Shown here: positions 8,937 through 17,974 of the stretch, piece after piece
Layout: each line of letters opens with the position of its first letter
Position numbering within the stretch: the stretch's first letter is position 1
From: Pseudomonas songnenensis
Lineage (GTDB): Bacteria > Pseudomonadota > Gammaproteobacteria > Pseudomonadales > Pseudomonadaceae
DNA length: 64,000 bases
Direction: 5' to 3'
Assembly: GCF_003696315.1 (NCBI RefSeq)
Contig: NZ_RFFN01000001.1
Span: 874,665 to 938,664 of the forward strand
Made by a program: the position numbers and the translations under genes
Notes under the pieces: generated by a model
The model's input: the letters and a program-made list of their open reading frames with translations, nothing else
Told to the model about the DNA's origin: nothing
The model's database searches: none

Positions 8937-9953
8937 TCAGAGCCGCAGAATCAGCGTCTTCAAGGGTGCAAGCCCATCGAGGGACGGGAAGTCGGCAGCT
9001 GGCGCCAGCACCTGCCATTCGCGTACCGGCCTGCCAGCTTTCTCCGCGCAGCGCAGCACCTGGGTTCGCCAGTCTTCCATCGACACTTTCGCCAGGTTGT
9101 TGCAACAGATCAGCACACCACCTTCGGCGGTGGCCAGCAGTGCGGGTTTGAGCAGGCTCTGGTAGTCACGCAGCAGGTCCACCGTGCCGAACGCGCTGCG
9201 CGCCCAGGCTGGTGGGTCAAGCAACACCAGATCGAACTGGCGTTGCGCCAGGCGCGGGTAAGCCGGCAATGTCCGGCCACGACGCGCACTCACCGGCAGG
9301 CCGGCCAACTGGCGAATAGCAGGGAAATAGTCGGAGTGGACGAAATGCATCGGCAGCAAGGAAGGGTTCAACTCGCCGTTTTCCCGGCCAACCGCCAGGT
9401 TGCGCTCGGCGAAGTCGACGTTCCAGACTTCAGCCGCGCCTCCTGCAGCTGCGCACAGGCCGACGCCGCAGGTGTAGGAAAACAGGTTGAGCACCGATTT
9501 GCCGGCGCTGTGTCGCTTGACCCAGCCGCGGGCGTTGCGCAGGTCGAGGAAAAGCAGCGGATCCTGGCCGGAGTGACGCGCGCGTACGCGGTAGCGCAGC
9601 CCCCACTCATGGCCGATCTGATCCTCGAGTGCGGCATCGTCTGGTTGATGTCCCGCAGCGCTGCGGTCGATACGCGAGTTGCTCTGCGAACGGTCGTTGT
9701 AGACGAACTGCAGCGGCGCCCCGAGGAACTCGCAGGCTGCATCCTGGATGATCTGCAGGGATGGCGCATCGACCGGCTGGTGGAAGCTCTGCACCATCAG
9801 TTGCGGACCGTAGCGGTCGATCGTCAGGCCGGCTGCGCCTTCCTGGCTGCCATGGAAAAGCCGATAGCAATCGGTGTCCTGTTGGTGCAGCTCCTCGAGC
9901 AGCGGGCGACGGCTTTCAAAGGCGGCGCGCAGCGCCTGGTCTAGAGATGGCAT
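8937..9953 (-). CDS. Class I SAM-dependent rRNA methyltransferase (RlmI/RlmK-like)
   Basis: The 338 residues match the RlmI-type 23S rRNA methyltransferase fold. The SAM-binding motif is VLNLFSYTCGVGLCAAAGGA (residues ~175-195), with the acidic motif VDFAERNL after it and the catalytic-type LLDPPAWARS near residue 260. An N-terminal segment with GLTIDRYGPQLMVQS is typical of RlmI/RlmK relatives. The PUA domain expected at the extreme N-terminus of RlmI looks absent or short, so the exact target base is uncertain. It stands alone on this strand. Confidence 0.8.
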   Translation of the reverse strand: MPSLDQALRAAFESRRPLLEELHQQDTDCYRLFHGSQEGAAGLTIDRYGPQLMVQSFHQPVDAPSLQIIQDAACEFLGAPLQFVYNDRSQSNSRIDRSAAGHQPDDAALEDQIGHEWGLRYRVRARHSGQDPLLFLDLRNARGWVKRHSAGKSVLNLFSYTCGVGLCAAAGGAAEVWNVDFAERNLAVGRENGELNPSLLPMHFVHSDYFPAIRQLAGLPVSARRGRTLPAYPRLAQRQFDLVLLDPPAWARSAFGTVDLLRDYQSLLKPALLATAEGGVLICCNNLAKVSMEDWRTQVLRCAEKAGRPVREWQVLAPAADFPSLDGLAPLKTLILRL

Positions 9954-10009
9954 GCGCGGCGACTCGAAAACAGGAGGGCGCGCAGTCTACCAAGAAATGC
10001 TGCGCTGAT

Positions 10010-10894
10010 TTATCCGGGCTGGCGCGGCGGCAGGCCCATGCGTCGCCGCGCGCGATGCACGGACCCGCTGCGCACGGCCCAACGCGGCACCGGTGCAGTG
10101 CAGCACACGCCGGCGCGGATCAGTTGGCGTCGATTTTCGCTTAGCGACAGGTCAAGCATTGCCGGGGCCCATTCGGGCAGGAGATCGACACCGGCGTACA
10201 GCATCAATGTTCCGAACGGCCTGAGCAGCGGGCTCGGCGCCGGGGCGCTACGCAGTATCCGAAATATTTCCAGTGCGCGGTCGTCACTGCGCAGCTGCGG
10301 TCGGACCCGCTCCAGGTAGGCCGCAATCTGCGCGCGCGAACGCGGCACGTCCTGAGCGCCGAGGCGTTCGGCAATCAGCGCGACTTCGGCGTAGTAGCGA
10401 TCCTGCTCCTCAGCCGAGAGCGCCGGGTTCAGGTAACGCAGGTGCGATTTGAGAAAACTGCTGACTTCTGCGACATGGACCCAGGTAAGCAGGTCAGGGT
10501 CGGATGCGGCATACGGCCGGCCATCCGGCGCCGTGCCGGTCACGCCGGCGTGAATGCGCTGGACCCGTTCGATCAGCCGATCGGCATCGGCCTGGCTGCC
10601 GAACGTCGTGGCAGAAATGAACTGGCCGGTACGTCGCAGCCGGCCGAGCAGGTCCTGGCGAAAATTCGAGTGATCCCAGACGCCGGCCAAGGCCAGTGGA
10701 TGCAGGGCCTGCAGCAGTAGCGCGGAAATTCCGCCGACCATCATCGAGGTGAAGTCGCCATGCACCCGCCAGCACACTGACTCGGGCCCGAACAGGCCGG
10801 GATCGCCTGGCGGGTTTTCGTAGTCGACCCCGCCGATGGCCAGGCCGGTGAGGCTCAGCACGCGGGTTTCGATCTGACGGCGGATGAATTCCAT
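10010..10894 (-). CDS. MpaB-family (DUF2236) oxygenase-like protein
   Basis: This 294-residue protein belongs to the MpaB/rubber-oxygenase fold (DUF2236). It shows the family pattern of an N-terminal arginine-rich start and WRVHGDFTSMMVGGISALLLQALHPLALAGV near residues 42-72. This is followed by DLLGRLRRTGQFISATTFG and WVHVAEVSSFL. Family members bind heme b or act as oxygenases, but many bacterial homologues have no known substrate. No neighbouring gene suggests a pathway. The ATG at 10894 gives a full-length domain. Confidence 0.8.
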   Translation of the reverse strand: MEFIRRQIETRVLSLTGLAIGGVDYENPPGDPGLFGPESVCWRVHGDFTSMMVGGISALLLQALHPLALAGVWDHSNFRQDLLGRLRRTGQFISATTFGSQADADRLIERVQRIHAGVTGTAPDGRPYAASDPDLLTWVHVAEVSSFLKSHLRYLNPALSAEEQDRYYAEVALIAERLGAQDVPRSRAQIAAYLERVRPQLRSDDRALEIFRILRSAPAPSPLLRPFGTLMLYAGVDLLPEWAPAMLDLSLSENRRQLIRAGVCCTAPVPRWAVRSGSVHRARRRMGLPPRQPG

Positions 10895-11031
10895 GGCAAA
10901 TGGCGCTGCTGGCTTGCGAAGCGACCGATAGTACCTGAGGAGACGATCGTTGCTTGCGGTTGCAGGCAGGTTCGGACGAGGGGGCCAAGAGGCGTGACCG
11001 GGCAGCAGTGCACTGCCCGGTCAGGTCGCAA

Positions 11032-12696
11032 TCAGCCGCGATGGCGGCCACGGAAGAAGTCGATCAGACCCTGGGTCGACGCATCCTCGGCCGGCGCGGC
11101 ATCGAAGCGGGTCATCTGGTTGTAGACAGCCTTGCCCAGATCCTTGCCGAGCTCCACGCCCCACTGATCGAACGAGTTGATTCCCCAGATCACGCCCTGA
11201 ACGAAGACCTTGTGCTCGTACAGTGCGATCAGGGCGCCGAGGCGGCCGGGGCTGATGGTCTCCATCACCACGGTATTGCTCGGCCGGTTGCCCGGAATCA
11301 CCTTGTGCGGTGCCAGCCGCTGGACCTCGGCTTCACTGAGGCCCTTGGCACGCAGTTCGGCCTCGGCTTCCTCGCGTGTCTTACCGAGCATCAGGGCCTG
11401 GCTTTGCGACAGGCAGTTGGCGTAGAGCCACTCGTGGTGATCGGCGACCGGGTTGTGGCTGACCACCGGGACGATGAAGTCCGCCGGAATCAGCGGGGTG
11501 CCCTGGTGCAGCAACTGATGGTAGGCGTGCTGGCCGTTGGCGCCGACGCCGCCCCAGATCACCGGGCCGGTGGTGCAGGAAACCGGCGTGCCGTCCTGGC
11601 GTACGCTTTTTCCGTTGGACTCCATGTCCATCTGCTGCAGATGTTTGACGAAGTTGCGCAGGTAGTGATCGTAGGGCAGGAAGGCGTAACTCTGCGCGCC
11701 CCAGAAGTTGTGGTACCAGATGCCCAGCATCGCCAGCAGCACCGGCATGTTGCTTTCGAACGGCTCGCTGAGGAAATGCTGGTCCATGCTGTAGGCACCG
11801 GACAGCAGATCCTTGAAGTTGGACATGCCGATGGCCAGGGCAATGGGCAGGCCGATCGCCGACCACAGCGAGTAGCGGCCACCGACCCAGTCCCACATCG
11901 GGAAGATGTTCTTCTCGCGAATGCCGAACTCGACCGCCGCCTGCTTGTTGCTGGTGACGGCGATGAAGTGACGGTAGAGCTTTTCCTCTGTGCCGCCCTT
12001 GCCCAGGTACCAGTTACGCGCGGCCTGGGCATTCTTCAATGTCTCCAGGGTGCCGAATGTCTTGCTGGAGATAATGAACAGGGTGGTTTCGACATTCAGC
12101 TTGGCGGTCACTTCGCGGAACTCGCTGCCGTCGATGTTTGCGAGGTAGTGCGTCCGCACGCCGTGCTGGGTGAATGGCAGCAGCGCCTCGGAGACCAGCT
12201 GCGGGCCGAGGAACGAGCCGCCGATGCCGATGTTCACCACGTCGGTGATGGTCTTGTCGCTGAAGCCGCGCCACAGGTTGTTGTGAATGCGGGTGACGAT
12301 ATCGGTCATCTGCGCCAGGGCGGTGTGCACGTCGCGCATGATGTTCTTGCCGTCGACCATCACCGATTCGCCCATGGGGCGGCGCAGCGCCGTATGCAGT
12401 ACCGGACGATTCTCCGAGGCGTTGATCCGCTCGCCTTCGAACATCGCGTGGGCGGCCTGTTCGACGCCGGCCTCGCGGGCCAGGTTCACCAGCAGGGTGC
12501 GGGTCTCGGGGGTGATCAGGTTCTTCGAATAGTCGAGAAACAGGCCGCTGCAGGAAACCGACAGGTCATCGAAGCGCGTAGGGTCGGCCTTGAACGCTTC
12601 GCGCATGCTGAAGTTCTGCATGTCCAGGCGGTGTTCTTCCAGGGCCTTCCAGGACGGCAGGCCGGTGACATCGAGCGGATGCTGGTAGTAGCTCAT
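11032..12696 (-). CDS. pgi: Glucose-6-phosphate isomerase
   Basis: Pgi (554 residues) interconverts glucose-6-phosphate and fructose-6-phosphate in the cytoplasm. In pseudomonads it works mainly in gluconeogenesis and the EDEMP cycle. Family signatures are clear: [20 protein letters not shown], the [13 protein letters not shown] loop, the catalytic-site region [17 protein letters not shown] and [18 protein letters not shown]. The start is the ATG at 12696 ([16 protein letters not shown]), preceded in its own direction by aaggaag; the longer open frame upstream is unlike Pgi. Confidence 0.97.
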   Translation of the reverse strand: MSYYQHPLDVTGLPSWKALEEHRLDMQNFSMREAFKADPTRFDDLSVSCSGLFLDYSKNLITPETRTLLVNLAREAGVEQAAHAMFEGERINASENRPVLHTALRRPMGESVMVDGKNIMRDVHTALAQMTDIVTRIHNNLWRGFSDKTITDVVNIGIGGSFLGPQLVSEALLPFTQHGVRTHYLANIDGSEFREVTAKLNVETTLFIISSKTFGTLETLKNAQAARNWYLGKGGTEEKLYRHFIAVTSNKQAAVEFGIREKNIFPMWDWVGGRYSLWSAIGLPIALAIGMSNFKDLLSGAYSMDQHFLSEPFESNMPVLLAMLGIWYHNFWGAQSYAFLPYDHYLRNFVKHLQQMDMESNGKSVRQDGTPVSCTTGPVIWGGVGANGQHAYHQLLHQGTPLIPADFIVPVVSHNPVADHHEWLYANCLSQSQALMLGKTREEAEAELRAKGLSEAEVQRLAPHKVIPGNRPSNTVVMETISPGRLGALIALYEHKVFVQGVIWGINSFDQWGVELGKDLGKAVYNQMTRFDAAPAEDASTQGLIDFFRGRHRG

Positions 12697-12995
12697 GGTG
12701 ATGCGGCTTCCTTTGCTTTGACAGGCCGCTGAATCCTTGCGGTCGTGCATCGGGGCGCCACTGGCCGCGACAGGATTCAGTGATATGTATGACCGTGCGG
12801 GCACGCCGGCACTCGTCCTGAGTGCTGCGGATGCTGGCCGAACCCGGCTTTGGCCGAGCCGGTAAAGGCACATCCTATGCCATCAGAGTCAGCTCTGACA
12901 GGGGAAACCCCTGCTGCGTTCCGGGCTATTTCGCCTATTCTGCCCGGGCTGACACATTGGCCAAGCATCCAGGCCGTTGCGGCCCCGGCACAACG
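12697..12995. other. Gap between pgi and the panD terminator; several consecutive stem-loops
   Basis: This stretch carries the pgi leader and promoter, but no clear -35/-10 pair was found. Between ~12885 and 12995 there are several short inverted repeats on the + strand: tcagagtcagctctga, caggggaaacccctg and cgggc...gcccg. They run into the bidirectional terminator at 12996-13028. This could be a small structured RNA read rightward, but no known family was recognised and no protein is supported. Confidence 0.3.
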
Positions 12996-13028
12996 AAAAA
13001 GCCCGAAGTGCGGACACTTCGGGCTTTC
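12996..13028 (-). terminator. Terminator after panD
   Basis: A perfect stem aaagcccgaagtg/cacttcgggcttt ends, in the leftward direction, in five T. It lies 25 bases beyond the panD stop. The other strand has a weaker tttcttt tail, so it may also end a rightward transcript. Confidence 0.88.
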
Positions 13029-13052
13029 TTTCAGCGTTGCCGGGAGCAGAGG

Positions 13053-13433
13053 TCAGGCGACCTGCACCGGGATGGCGTTGCTGGTATGGCTCAGCTCGCC
13101 GTCCGCACCCATGTAGAGCACGTGAGGCTTGAAGTTGGCCAGCTCGGCCTCGCTGTAGTGCGCATAGGCGCAGATGATCAGGCGATGGCCGACGCCCGCC
13201 TTGTGGGCAGCGGCACCGTTGACCGAAATGATTTTCGAGCCTTCCTCGCCGCGGATGGCGTAGGTGGTGAAGCGCTCGCCGTTGTCGACGTTATAGATCT
13301 GGATCTGTTCGTATTCACGGATACCGGCCAGGTCCAGCCACTCGCCGTCGATGGCGCAGGAGCCTTCGTAGTCGAGCACCGAGTGAGTCACCTGGGCGCG
13401 GTGCAGTTTGGCCTTGAGCATGATGGCGTGCAT
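13053..13433 (-). CDS. panD: Aspartate 1-decarboxylase
   Basis: PanD (126 residues) makes beta-alanine from aspartate for pantothenate. It is made as a proenzyme that cleaves itself between G24 and S25 (motif YEGSCAID) to form the pyruvoyl cofactor on S25. The length and motifs ([29 protein letters not shown]) are standard. It is the last gene of the panB-panC-panD group, about 80 bases after panC, and ends at its own terminator. Confidence 0.97.
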   Translation of the reverse strand: MHAIMLKAKLHRAQVTHSVLDYEGSCAIDGEWLDLAGIREYEQIQIYNVDNGERFTTYAIRGEEGSKIISVNGAAAHKAGVGHRLIICAYAHYSEAELANFKPHVLYMGADGELSHTSNAIPVQVA

Positions 13434-13516
13434 GGCAGGGTCCTCCGGGTGCGCAAGCGGCGCAGAGTGTGCCTCAAGCCTTGAACGTGATCAAGGCTGC
13501 GGGCAATTGGCTGGAA

Positions 13517-14377
13517 TCAGGCCGATATGTGGATGTCGACGAGCAGATTGTCGAGCAGTCGTGTCTTGCCGAGATAGGCGGCTGCAAGGATGACTACTTC
13601 GCTGGAAGCGTCGCTCACAGGCTGCAGATCGACGGCGTTGCGGATCTCCAGATAGTCCGGACGCAGGCCGGCGGCTTGTAGCGCACTCAACCCTTCGGCG
13701 ATCAGTGCCGGATAATCGCGGCGGCCACCCCGGATCGCCAGCTCGAGCCCTTTCAGCGTGCGGTACAGCACAGGTGCCGTGGCACGCTCGTCCGCCGTCA
13801 GGTACCCGTTACGCGACGACAATGCCAGGCCGTCATCGGCCCGAACGATCGGCTCGGAAAGGATCTGCACCGGCATGTTCAGGTCGCGAACCATGGTGCG
13901 GATCACGGCCAGCTGCTGGAAATCCTTCTGCCCGAACACGGCGAGATCCGGCAGGACCATGTTGAACAACTTGGTGACTACCGTGGAGACACCGTCGAAG
14001 TGTCCGGGACGACTGCCGCCACACAAGCCTTCCGATACACCTGGGACGCGCACGATCGTCTGCTGGGCCTGCCCATGCGGGTACATTTCGTCCACGCTCG
14101 GCGCGAAGAGCAGATGGCAGCCTGCTTCGAAGAGCTTGTCCTGATCCGCCGCGAGGGTGCGTGGATAGCTGTCCAGGTCCTCGTTGGGGCCGAACTGCAG
14201 CGGATTGACGAAGATGCTGGCGACCACGAAGTCGGCACGCTGACCGGCCTTTTTCACCAGCGCGATATGGCCGGCATGCAGGTTGCCCATGGTCGGCACG
14301 AAGCCGATGCGCTTGCCCTCGCTGCGCGCGCGGGCGACCGCGGCGCGCAGATCGGCAATGGTCTTGACGATGTTCAT
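13517..14377 (-). CDS. panC: Pantothenate synthetase
   Basis: PanC (286 residues) joins pantoate and beta-alanine with ATP to give pantothenate. The nucleotide-binding motif is [16 protein letters not shown] (HIGH-like GHIAL), and [19 protein letters not shown] and [10 protein letters not shown] complete the active site. Its ATG overlaps the panB TGA (ATGA), so translation is coupled. The substrates come from PanB, via pantoate, and from PanD, encoded next. Confidence 0.97.
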   Translation of the reverse strand: MNIVKTIADLRAAVARARSEGKRIGFVPTMGNLHAGHIALVKKAGQRADFVVASIFVNPLQFGPNEDLDSYPRTLAADQDKLFEAGCHLLFAPSVDEMYPHGQAQQTIVRVPGVSEGLCGGSRPGHFDGVSTVVTKLFNMVLPDLAVFGQKDFQQLAVIRTMVRDLNMPVQILSEPIVRADDGLALSSRNGYLTADERATAPVLYRTLKGLELAIRGGRRDYPALIAEGLSALQAAGLRPDYLEIRNAVDLQPVSDASSEVVILAAAYLGKTRLLDNLLVDIHISA

Positions 14378-15174
14378 GCGGAGAAACCGTGCTCGGCTGC
14401 GGGAAACTCGATGGTCTTGACGGCTTTCACGTAGCCGGCGATGGCAGAAGGAATGTCACCGTGCTCGCGCATGAAGTTCTTGACGAACTTCGGCACGCGG
14501 CCGCTGAGCGAAAGCCCCAGCATGTCGTGCAACACCAGGACCTGGCCGTCGGTGTCGCTGCCGGCACCGATGCCGATCACCGGGATCTGCACGGCGCGGG
14601 TGATGCGCGCGGCGAGTTCGCTGGGTACGCATTCGAGCAGCAACATGGCGGCGCCGGCCGCTTCCAGCGATTTGGCGTCCTCGAGCATCTGCAGTGCCTG
14701 GGCTTCTTCGCGGCCTTGTACCTTGTAGCCGCCGAAGAGGTTGACGGCCTGGGGCGTCAGGCCCATGTGCGCACAGACCGGAATGCCGCGCTCAGCCAGC
14801 AGGCGGATCGACTCCGCCAGCCAGGCGGTGCCTTCCAGCTTGATCATGTGCGCGCCGGCCTGCATCAGCGCGGCCGAATTGTTCAGGGTTTGTTCGGTGG
14901 TGGCGTTGGCCATGAACGGCAGGTCGGCGACGATCATCGCGCCGCGATTACCGCGTTTGACGCTGGCGGTGTGATAGGCCATGTCGGCAACGGTAACCGG
15001 CAGGGTGCTGTCGTGACCTTGCAGGACCATGCCGAGTGAATCGCCGATAAGGAGCATCTCGACGCCCGCGTCGCAGGCCGTCTTGGCGAAGGTGGCGTCA
15101 TAGCAGGTGAGCATGACGATCTTCTCGCCCTTCTGCTTGAGCCCTTGCAGCGTGGTCAGGGTTACGTCTGGCAT
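14374..15174 (-). CDS. panB: 3-methyl-2-oxobutanoate hydroxymethyltransferase
   Basis: PanB (266 residues) transfers a one-carbon unit from methylene-THF to alpha-ketoisovalerate, the first committed step of pantothenate synthesis. The motifs [30 protein letters not shown] and GHDSTLPVT are diagnostic. The start is the ATG at 15174 ([16 protein letters not shown]); the frame is open upstream but without similarity. A TATAAG -10-like box lies at 15260-15265 on this strand, with no convincing -35. It is followed by panC in a coupled overlap. Confidence 0.97.
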   Translation of the reverse strand: MPDVTLTTLQGLKQKGEKIVMLTCYDATFAKTACDAGVEMLLIGDSLGMVLQGHDSTLPVTVADMAYHTASVKRGNRGAMIVADLPFMANATTEQTLNNSAALMQAGAHMIKLEGTAWLAESIRLLAERGIPVCAHMGLTPQAVNLFGGYKVQGREEAQALQMLEDAKSLEAAGAAMLLLECVPSELAARITRAVQIPVIGIGAGSDTDGQVLVLHDMLGLSLSGRVPKFVKNFMREHGDIPSAIAGYVKAVKTIEFPAAEHGFSA

Positions 15175-15300
15175 GAATGCCGTCCTCTTCGAGCCTCGGA
15201 GGTCAGAATTGCCGGGCGGCACACCGGGAGGGTGCTACGGCCGCAGGTGGCAGAGGGCGCTTATAGTCCCGGCGGCGGCAGAGTAAGTCAATCGCGAGTG

Positions 15301-15828
15301 TTACCTGCGCGTTACGTTCGTTACCGTGGCGGTGACACTGTCGCTGGATAGCCGCTCGAGGCCGCTGAAAGGGCAGGCTGTGAGCAGATCGGCGAGCCGG
15401 CGACCGTCGGCGAAGACCAGTTCCCCCGGGGCGATTTCGGCCAATGGGTAGAGCACGAACGCGCGGGCCTGCATGTGATAGTGCGGAACCTTTAAGCGCG
15501 GCTCGTCGATCAGCCTGTCGCCAAACAGCAGGATATCCAGATCGAGGGTGCGTGGGCCCCAGCGCTCGGCCTTGCGCTCGCGGCCTTGGGCCAGCTCGAT
15601 ACGCTGCAGGGCGTCGAGTAGCTTCAATGGCGCAAGGTCGGTATCCAGGGCGGCGACGGCGTTGATATAGCGGGGCTGGTCGGCAGGCCCGAGCGGGTCG
15701 CTGGCATAAAGCGACGAGACTGCGGCCAGACTGCTCTGTGGAAGCTCGGCCAGCGCTTGCAGGGCGCCGCGCAGTTGCTGCCGCGGCTCGGCCAGGTTGC
15801 TGCCCAGGCCGATATAGACGCGTTCCAT
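15301..15828 (-). CDS. folK: 2-amino-4-hydroxy-6-hydroxymethyldihydropteridine pyrophosphokinase
   Basis: FolK (175 residues) transfers pyrophosphate from ATP to hydroxymethyldihydropterin in folate synthesis. The family signature RWGPRTLDLDILLFGD is present near residues 90-107, and VYIGLGSNLAEPRQQL opens the protein. The ATG at 15828 lies one base after the pcnB stop, so the pair is one transcription unit, as in other pseudomonads. The pan genes follow after ~125 bases. Confidence 0.96.
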   Translation of the reverse strand: MERVYIGLGSNLAEPRQQLRGALQALAELPQSSLAAVSSLYASDPLGPADQPRYINAVAALDTDLAPLKLLDALQRIELAQGRERKAERWGPRTLDLDILLFGDRLIDEPRLKVPHYHMQARAFVLYPLAEIAPGELVFADGRRLADLLTACPFSGLERLSSDSVTATVTNVTRR

Positions 15829-15829
15829 C

Positions 15830-17224
15830 CTACTCGGCCGGAGTGGCGGTACTGTCGCCTGGAGCCCGGCGGCGACGTCCGCCGCGGCGGCGCTTCTTCG
15901 CTCCGCCGTTATCGTCTTTGTTGCTGAGTCCGCGAATCATGTTGCGCCGCTCGCTTTCACTGGCTTCCTGGTAGTCGGTCCACCAGTCGCCCAGTCCGCC
16001 GGTCTGCTCGCCGGCGCTCTCTCGTAGCAGGAGGAAGTCGTAACCGGCTCGGAAACGCGGATTCTCCAGCAGCTGGTCGGCACGCCGGCCCTGGCGACGC
16101 GGCAGACGCTCCTGCATGTCCCAGATCTCGCGCATGGGCATGGTGAAACGTTTCGGGATCGCGGTGCGCTGGCACTGTTCCCAGATGATGTCGTGCGCGG
16201 CTTCCTGCATCGCCGGAATCGGCGGCATGCCGCGGTTCTGCAGCTCCAGCACGCGTGCCGGGAGGGCAGGCCAGAGCAGGGCGGCGAAAAGAAACGCAGG
16301 GGTTACCGGCTTGCCCTGCTGGATCCGCAGGTCGGTATTGGCCAGGGCGTTGCGGATCAGCGTGCCGGCGTACTCCGGGTCGCGCTCCAGTGCCGCAGCG
16401 CTCGCCGGGAACAGCGGGGCGAAGAGATCATATTCGAGCAGCAGCTCGAAGGTACGCTCGGCCTTGCCGCCGAGAAACAGCTTGAGCACTTCGTCGAACA
16501 GACGGGCCGAGGGAATGCCGTCGAGCAGGTCGGCCAGATCGACGATGGGTTCGGCGCTGTGTCGCTCGATTTCGAAATCGAGCTTGGCGGCGAAGCGCAC
16601 CGCACGCAGCATGCGCACCGGGTCTTCCTGGTAGCGCTGCTCGGGATCGCCGATCAGACGGATCAGGCGATTACGGATGTCGTGCACGCCGCGGGTGTGA
16701 TCGAGGATGCGCTCGGTGGTCGGATCGTAGTACAGCGCGTTGATGGTGAAGTCGCGACGCTGCGCATCGTCCTCGAGGGTGCCGTAGATGTTGTCGCGCA
16801 GGATGCGCCCGCTCTCGTTGCGCGAGGCCAGATGGCTGGCGTCATCGTCATCCTCTTCAGGATGATTGGCGCGGAAGGTGGCAACCTCGATGATTTCGCG
16901 GCCGAAATGCACATGCACCAGCTTGAATCGTCGGCCGATCACCCGCGCGTTGCGGAACTCGGCGCGCACCTGCTCGGGCGTCGCGCTGGTGGCGACGTCG
17001 TAATCCTTGGGGTTCAACTGCAGCAGTAGATCGCGCACGCAACCGCCCACCACATAAGCCTCGTAACCTGCCTGCTGCAGGCGCTCGACCACGCTCACCG
17101 CGTAACGGCTGATCTCGTTGCGATGCAGGGAATGCTGCCGGCTGGACAGAATTTCAGGTGTGCGGCGGGGATGCGGGATACGGCGCAGAGGAAGACGAAA
17201 AGACTGGAACAGCTTTTTCAGCAT
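15830..17224 (-). CDS. pcnB: Poly(A) polymerase I
   Basis: PcnB (464 residues) adds 3' poly(A) tails that speed RNA decay. It is a class II nucleotidyltransferase with the motif VVGGCVRDLLL...KDYDVATSATPEQV, the metal-binding DxD being DYD. The RNA-binding head domain follows (DDAQRRDFTINALYYDP, EDPVRMLRAVRFAAKLDF). The tail is strongly basic (KKRRRGGRRRRAPGD), typical of PcnB and useful for RNA contact. The start at 17224 (MLKKLFQSFRLPLRRIP) fits the family; the frame upstream to 17458 is unlike it. Confidence 0.95.
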   Translation of the reverse strand: MLKKLFQSFRLPLRRIPHPRRTPEILSSRQHSLHRNEISRYAVSVVERLQQAGYEAYVVGGCVRDLLLQLNPKDYDVATSATPEQVRAEFRNARVIGRRFKLVHVHFGREIIEVATFRANHPEEDDDDASHLASRNESGRILRDNIYGTLEDDAQRRDFTINALYYDPTTERILDHTRGVHDIRNRLIRLIGDPEQRYQEDPVRMLRAVRFAAKLDFEIERHSAEPIVDLADLLDGIPSARLFDEVLKLFLGGKAERTFELLLEYDLFAPLFPASAAALERDPEYAGTLIRNALANTDLRIQQGKPVTPAFLFAALLWPALPARVLELQNRGMPPIPAMQEAAHDIIWEQCQRTAIPKRFTMPMREIWDMQERLPRRQGRRADQLLENPRFRAGYDFLLLRESAGEQTGGLGDWWTDYQEASESERRNMIRGLSNKDDNGGAKKRRRGGRRRRAPGDSTATPAE

Positions 17225-17455
17225 GGAGGGCAACTGTGTGGCGGAATGACGGGCCGGTGTCGCGAATGGCCGCGAAACCTGCGCGGATTCTAGCACCGAG
17301 AGTGCTGGATGTTGAACGATGCGCGGGGAGGTGTCAAAAAGCATCTTGCGCCGCGTGACAGGGTACTGCCTGGGACGGCAGGCGGAGCGGATGCAGGAGT
17401 GCAAGGTACGCTGCGAGTGCAACGGCTTCGCGGGCGGGTCAGCAAGCCCGGATAG
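17225..17455. other. pcnB leader between crcZ and pcnB
   Basis: The 231 bases hold no gene I can support. They must carry the pcnB promoter unless pcnB is read through the CrcZ terminator. No clear promoter was identified. Confidence 0.5.
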
Positions 17456-17823
17456 CACAAAGGGGAGCCGAGGCTCCCCTTTGAATTAATGTCGCGTGCT
17501 TTATTGTTATTAGTCGTTCAGGCGTTGCTGTTCTTGTTGTTCGCCTGTTCTCTTGGGCCGTGGCCTTCGAGAGCGCTCCCATACTGGGAGCTAATAGCAA
17601 ACGGATTTCTTTGGTCGCTGACTTTGCCTTGATCTTCGATCCAACCAGTGCGGGCCCTGCTTGCTGCAGTTTTTATTGTTCTCGGCCTGGTCGTGGGGCG
17701 AACCCCGTGGCAAGTCCTCTCCAAAAGAATCAGTTAGCTGCGCCTCCGCCTTCTTGTCGTTATTTTGCTGGAGCCGTTACGTCTTGTTCTTGTTATGGGA
17801 GCTGCTTGTTATTGTTGTTGTGC
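17456..17823 (-). ncRNA. crcZ: CrcZ small RNA, Hfq/Crc-sequestering
   Basis: CrcZ is the decoy RNA that binds Hfq (with Crc) and so lifts carbon catabolite repression. The call rests on four points. It lies between cbrB and pcnB, where crcZ lies in Pseudomonas. A sigma-54 promoter stands just upstream. The strand carries about six CA-rich clusters of the AAnAAnAA type: 17501-17514, 17529-17539, 17669-17680, 17759-17768, 17780-17791 and 17803-17818. A perfect 12-base terminator stem lies at its end. The predicted 5' end begins GCACAACAACAATAAC near 17823. Predicted length is about 368 bases. No open reading frame inside looks real. Confidence 0.9.
17458..17483 (-). terminator. CrcZ terminator
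   Basis: The arms caaaggggagcc and ggctcccctttg are perfectly complementary over 12 bases and end leftward in a short T run (TTTG). The fold has few loop bases, so the inner pairs probably open. Confidence 0.8.
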
Positions 17824-17833
17824 CACTTAGAAA

Positions 17834-17848
17834 GCATTTGCTGTGCCA
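17834..17848 (-). promoter_or_regulatory. Sigma-54 promoter of crcZ
   Basis: Read on the minus strand, TGGCAC (17848-17843) and ATGC (17837-17834) are five bases apart. The -24 GG and -12 GC are intact, with one departure from TTGC. It places the start of CrcZ at about 17823. CbrB, encoded just upstream, is the expected activator. Confidence 0.8.
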
Positions 17849-17905
17849 GTTTTAAAAAATCGTTATTTATCAGCTGGTTAGCTATTTAGGTCGGTGGGGC
17901 GGACA

Positions 17906-17945
17906 AGAAAAAACCGGGAGAACGTTACCGTTGCTCCCGGTTTTT
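17906..17945 (-). terminator. Terminator of cbrB
   Basis: Perfect 12-base arms aaaaaccgggag (17909-17920) and ctcccggttttt (17934-17945), with a T-rich end leftward. It separates cbrB from the CrcZ promoter. Confidence 0.9.
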
Positions 17946-17973
17946 GTTACGAATCATGCGGCTGCGGTAACAA
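17944..17973. promoter_or_regulatory. Candidate CbrB binding site upstream of crcZ
   Basis: A perfect 7-base inverted repeat, TTGTTAC at 17944-17950 and GTAACAA at 17967-17973, has a 16-base spacer. A third GTTAC half-site lies at 17924-17928 in the terminator loop. The centre is about 135 bases upstream of the predicted CrcZ start, the usual distance for a sigma-54 enhancer. Assignment to CbrB is inferred from position and from my memory of TTAC/GTAA-type CbrB sites. Confidence 0.6.
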
Positions 17974-17974
17974 A

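Noticed and set aside
10954..12732. A 592-codon frame antisense to pgi
   Set aside because: It is a shadow of pgi; composition is biased and no family is recognised.
12885..12960. Possible 4.5S (SRP) RNA suggested by ctgctgcgttccgggc
   Set aside because: The conserved SRP tip sequence (GGAAGGAAGCAGCC-like) is not present on either strand.
17560..17889. Open frames of 64-109 codons on the + strand in the cbrB-pcnB gap
   Set aside because: They are Cys/Leu-rich products of TTGTTRTT repeats, which are the complement of CrcZ CA motifs. No ribosome-binding site is present.
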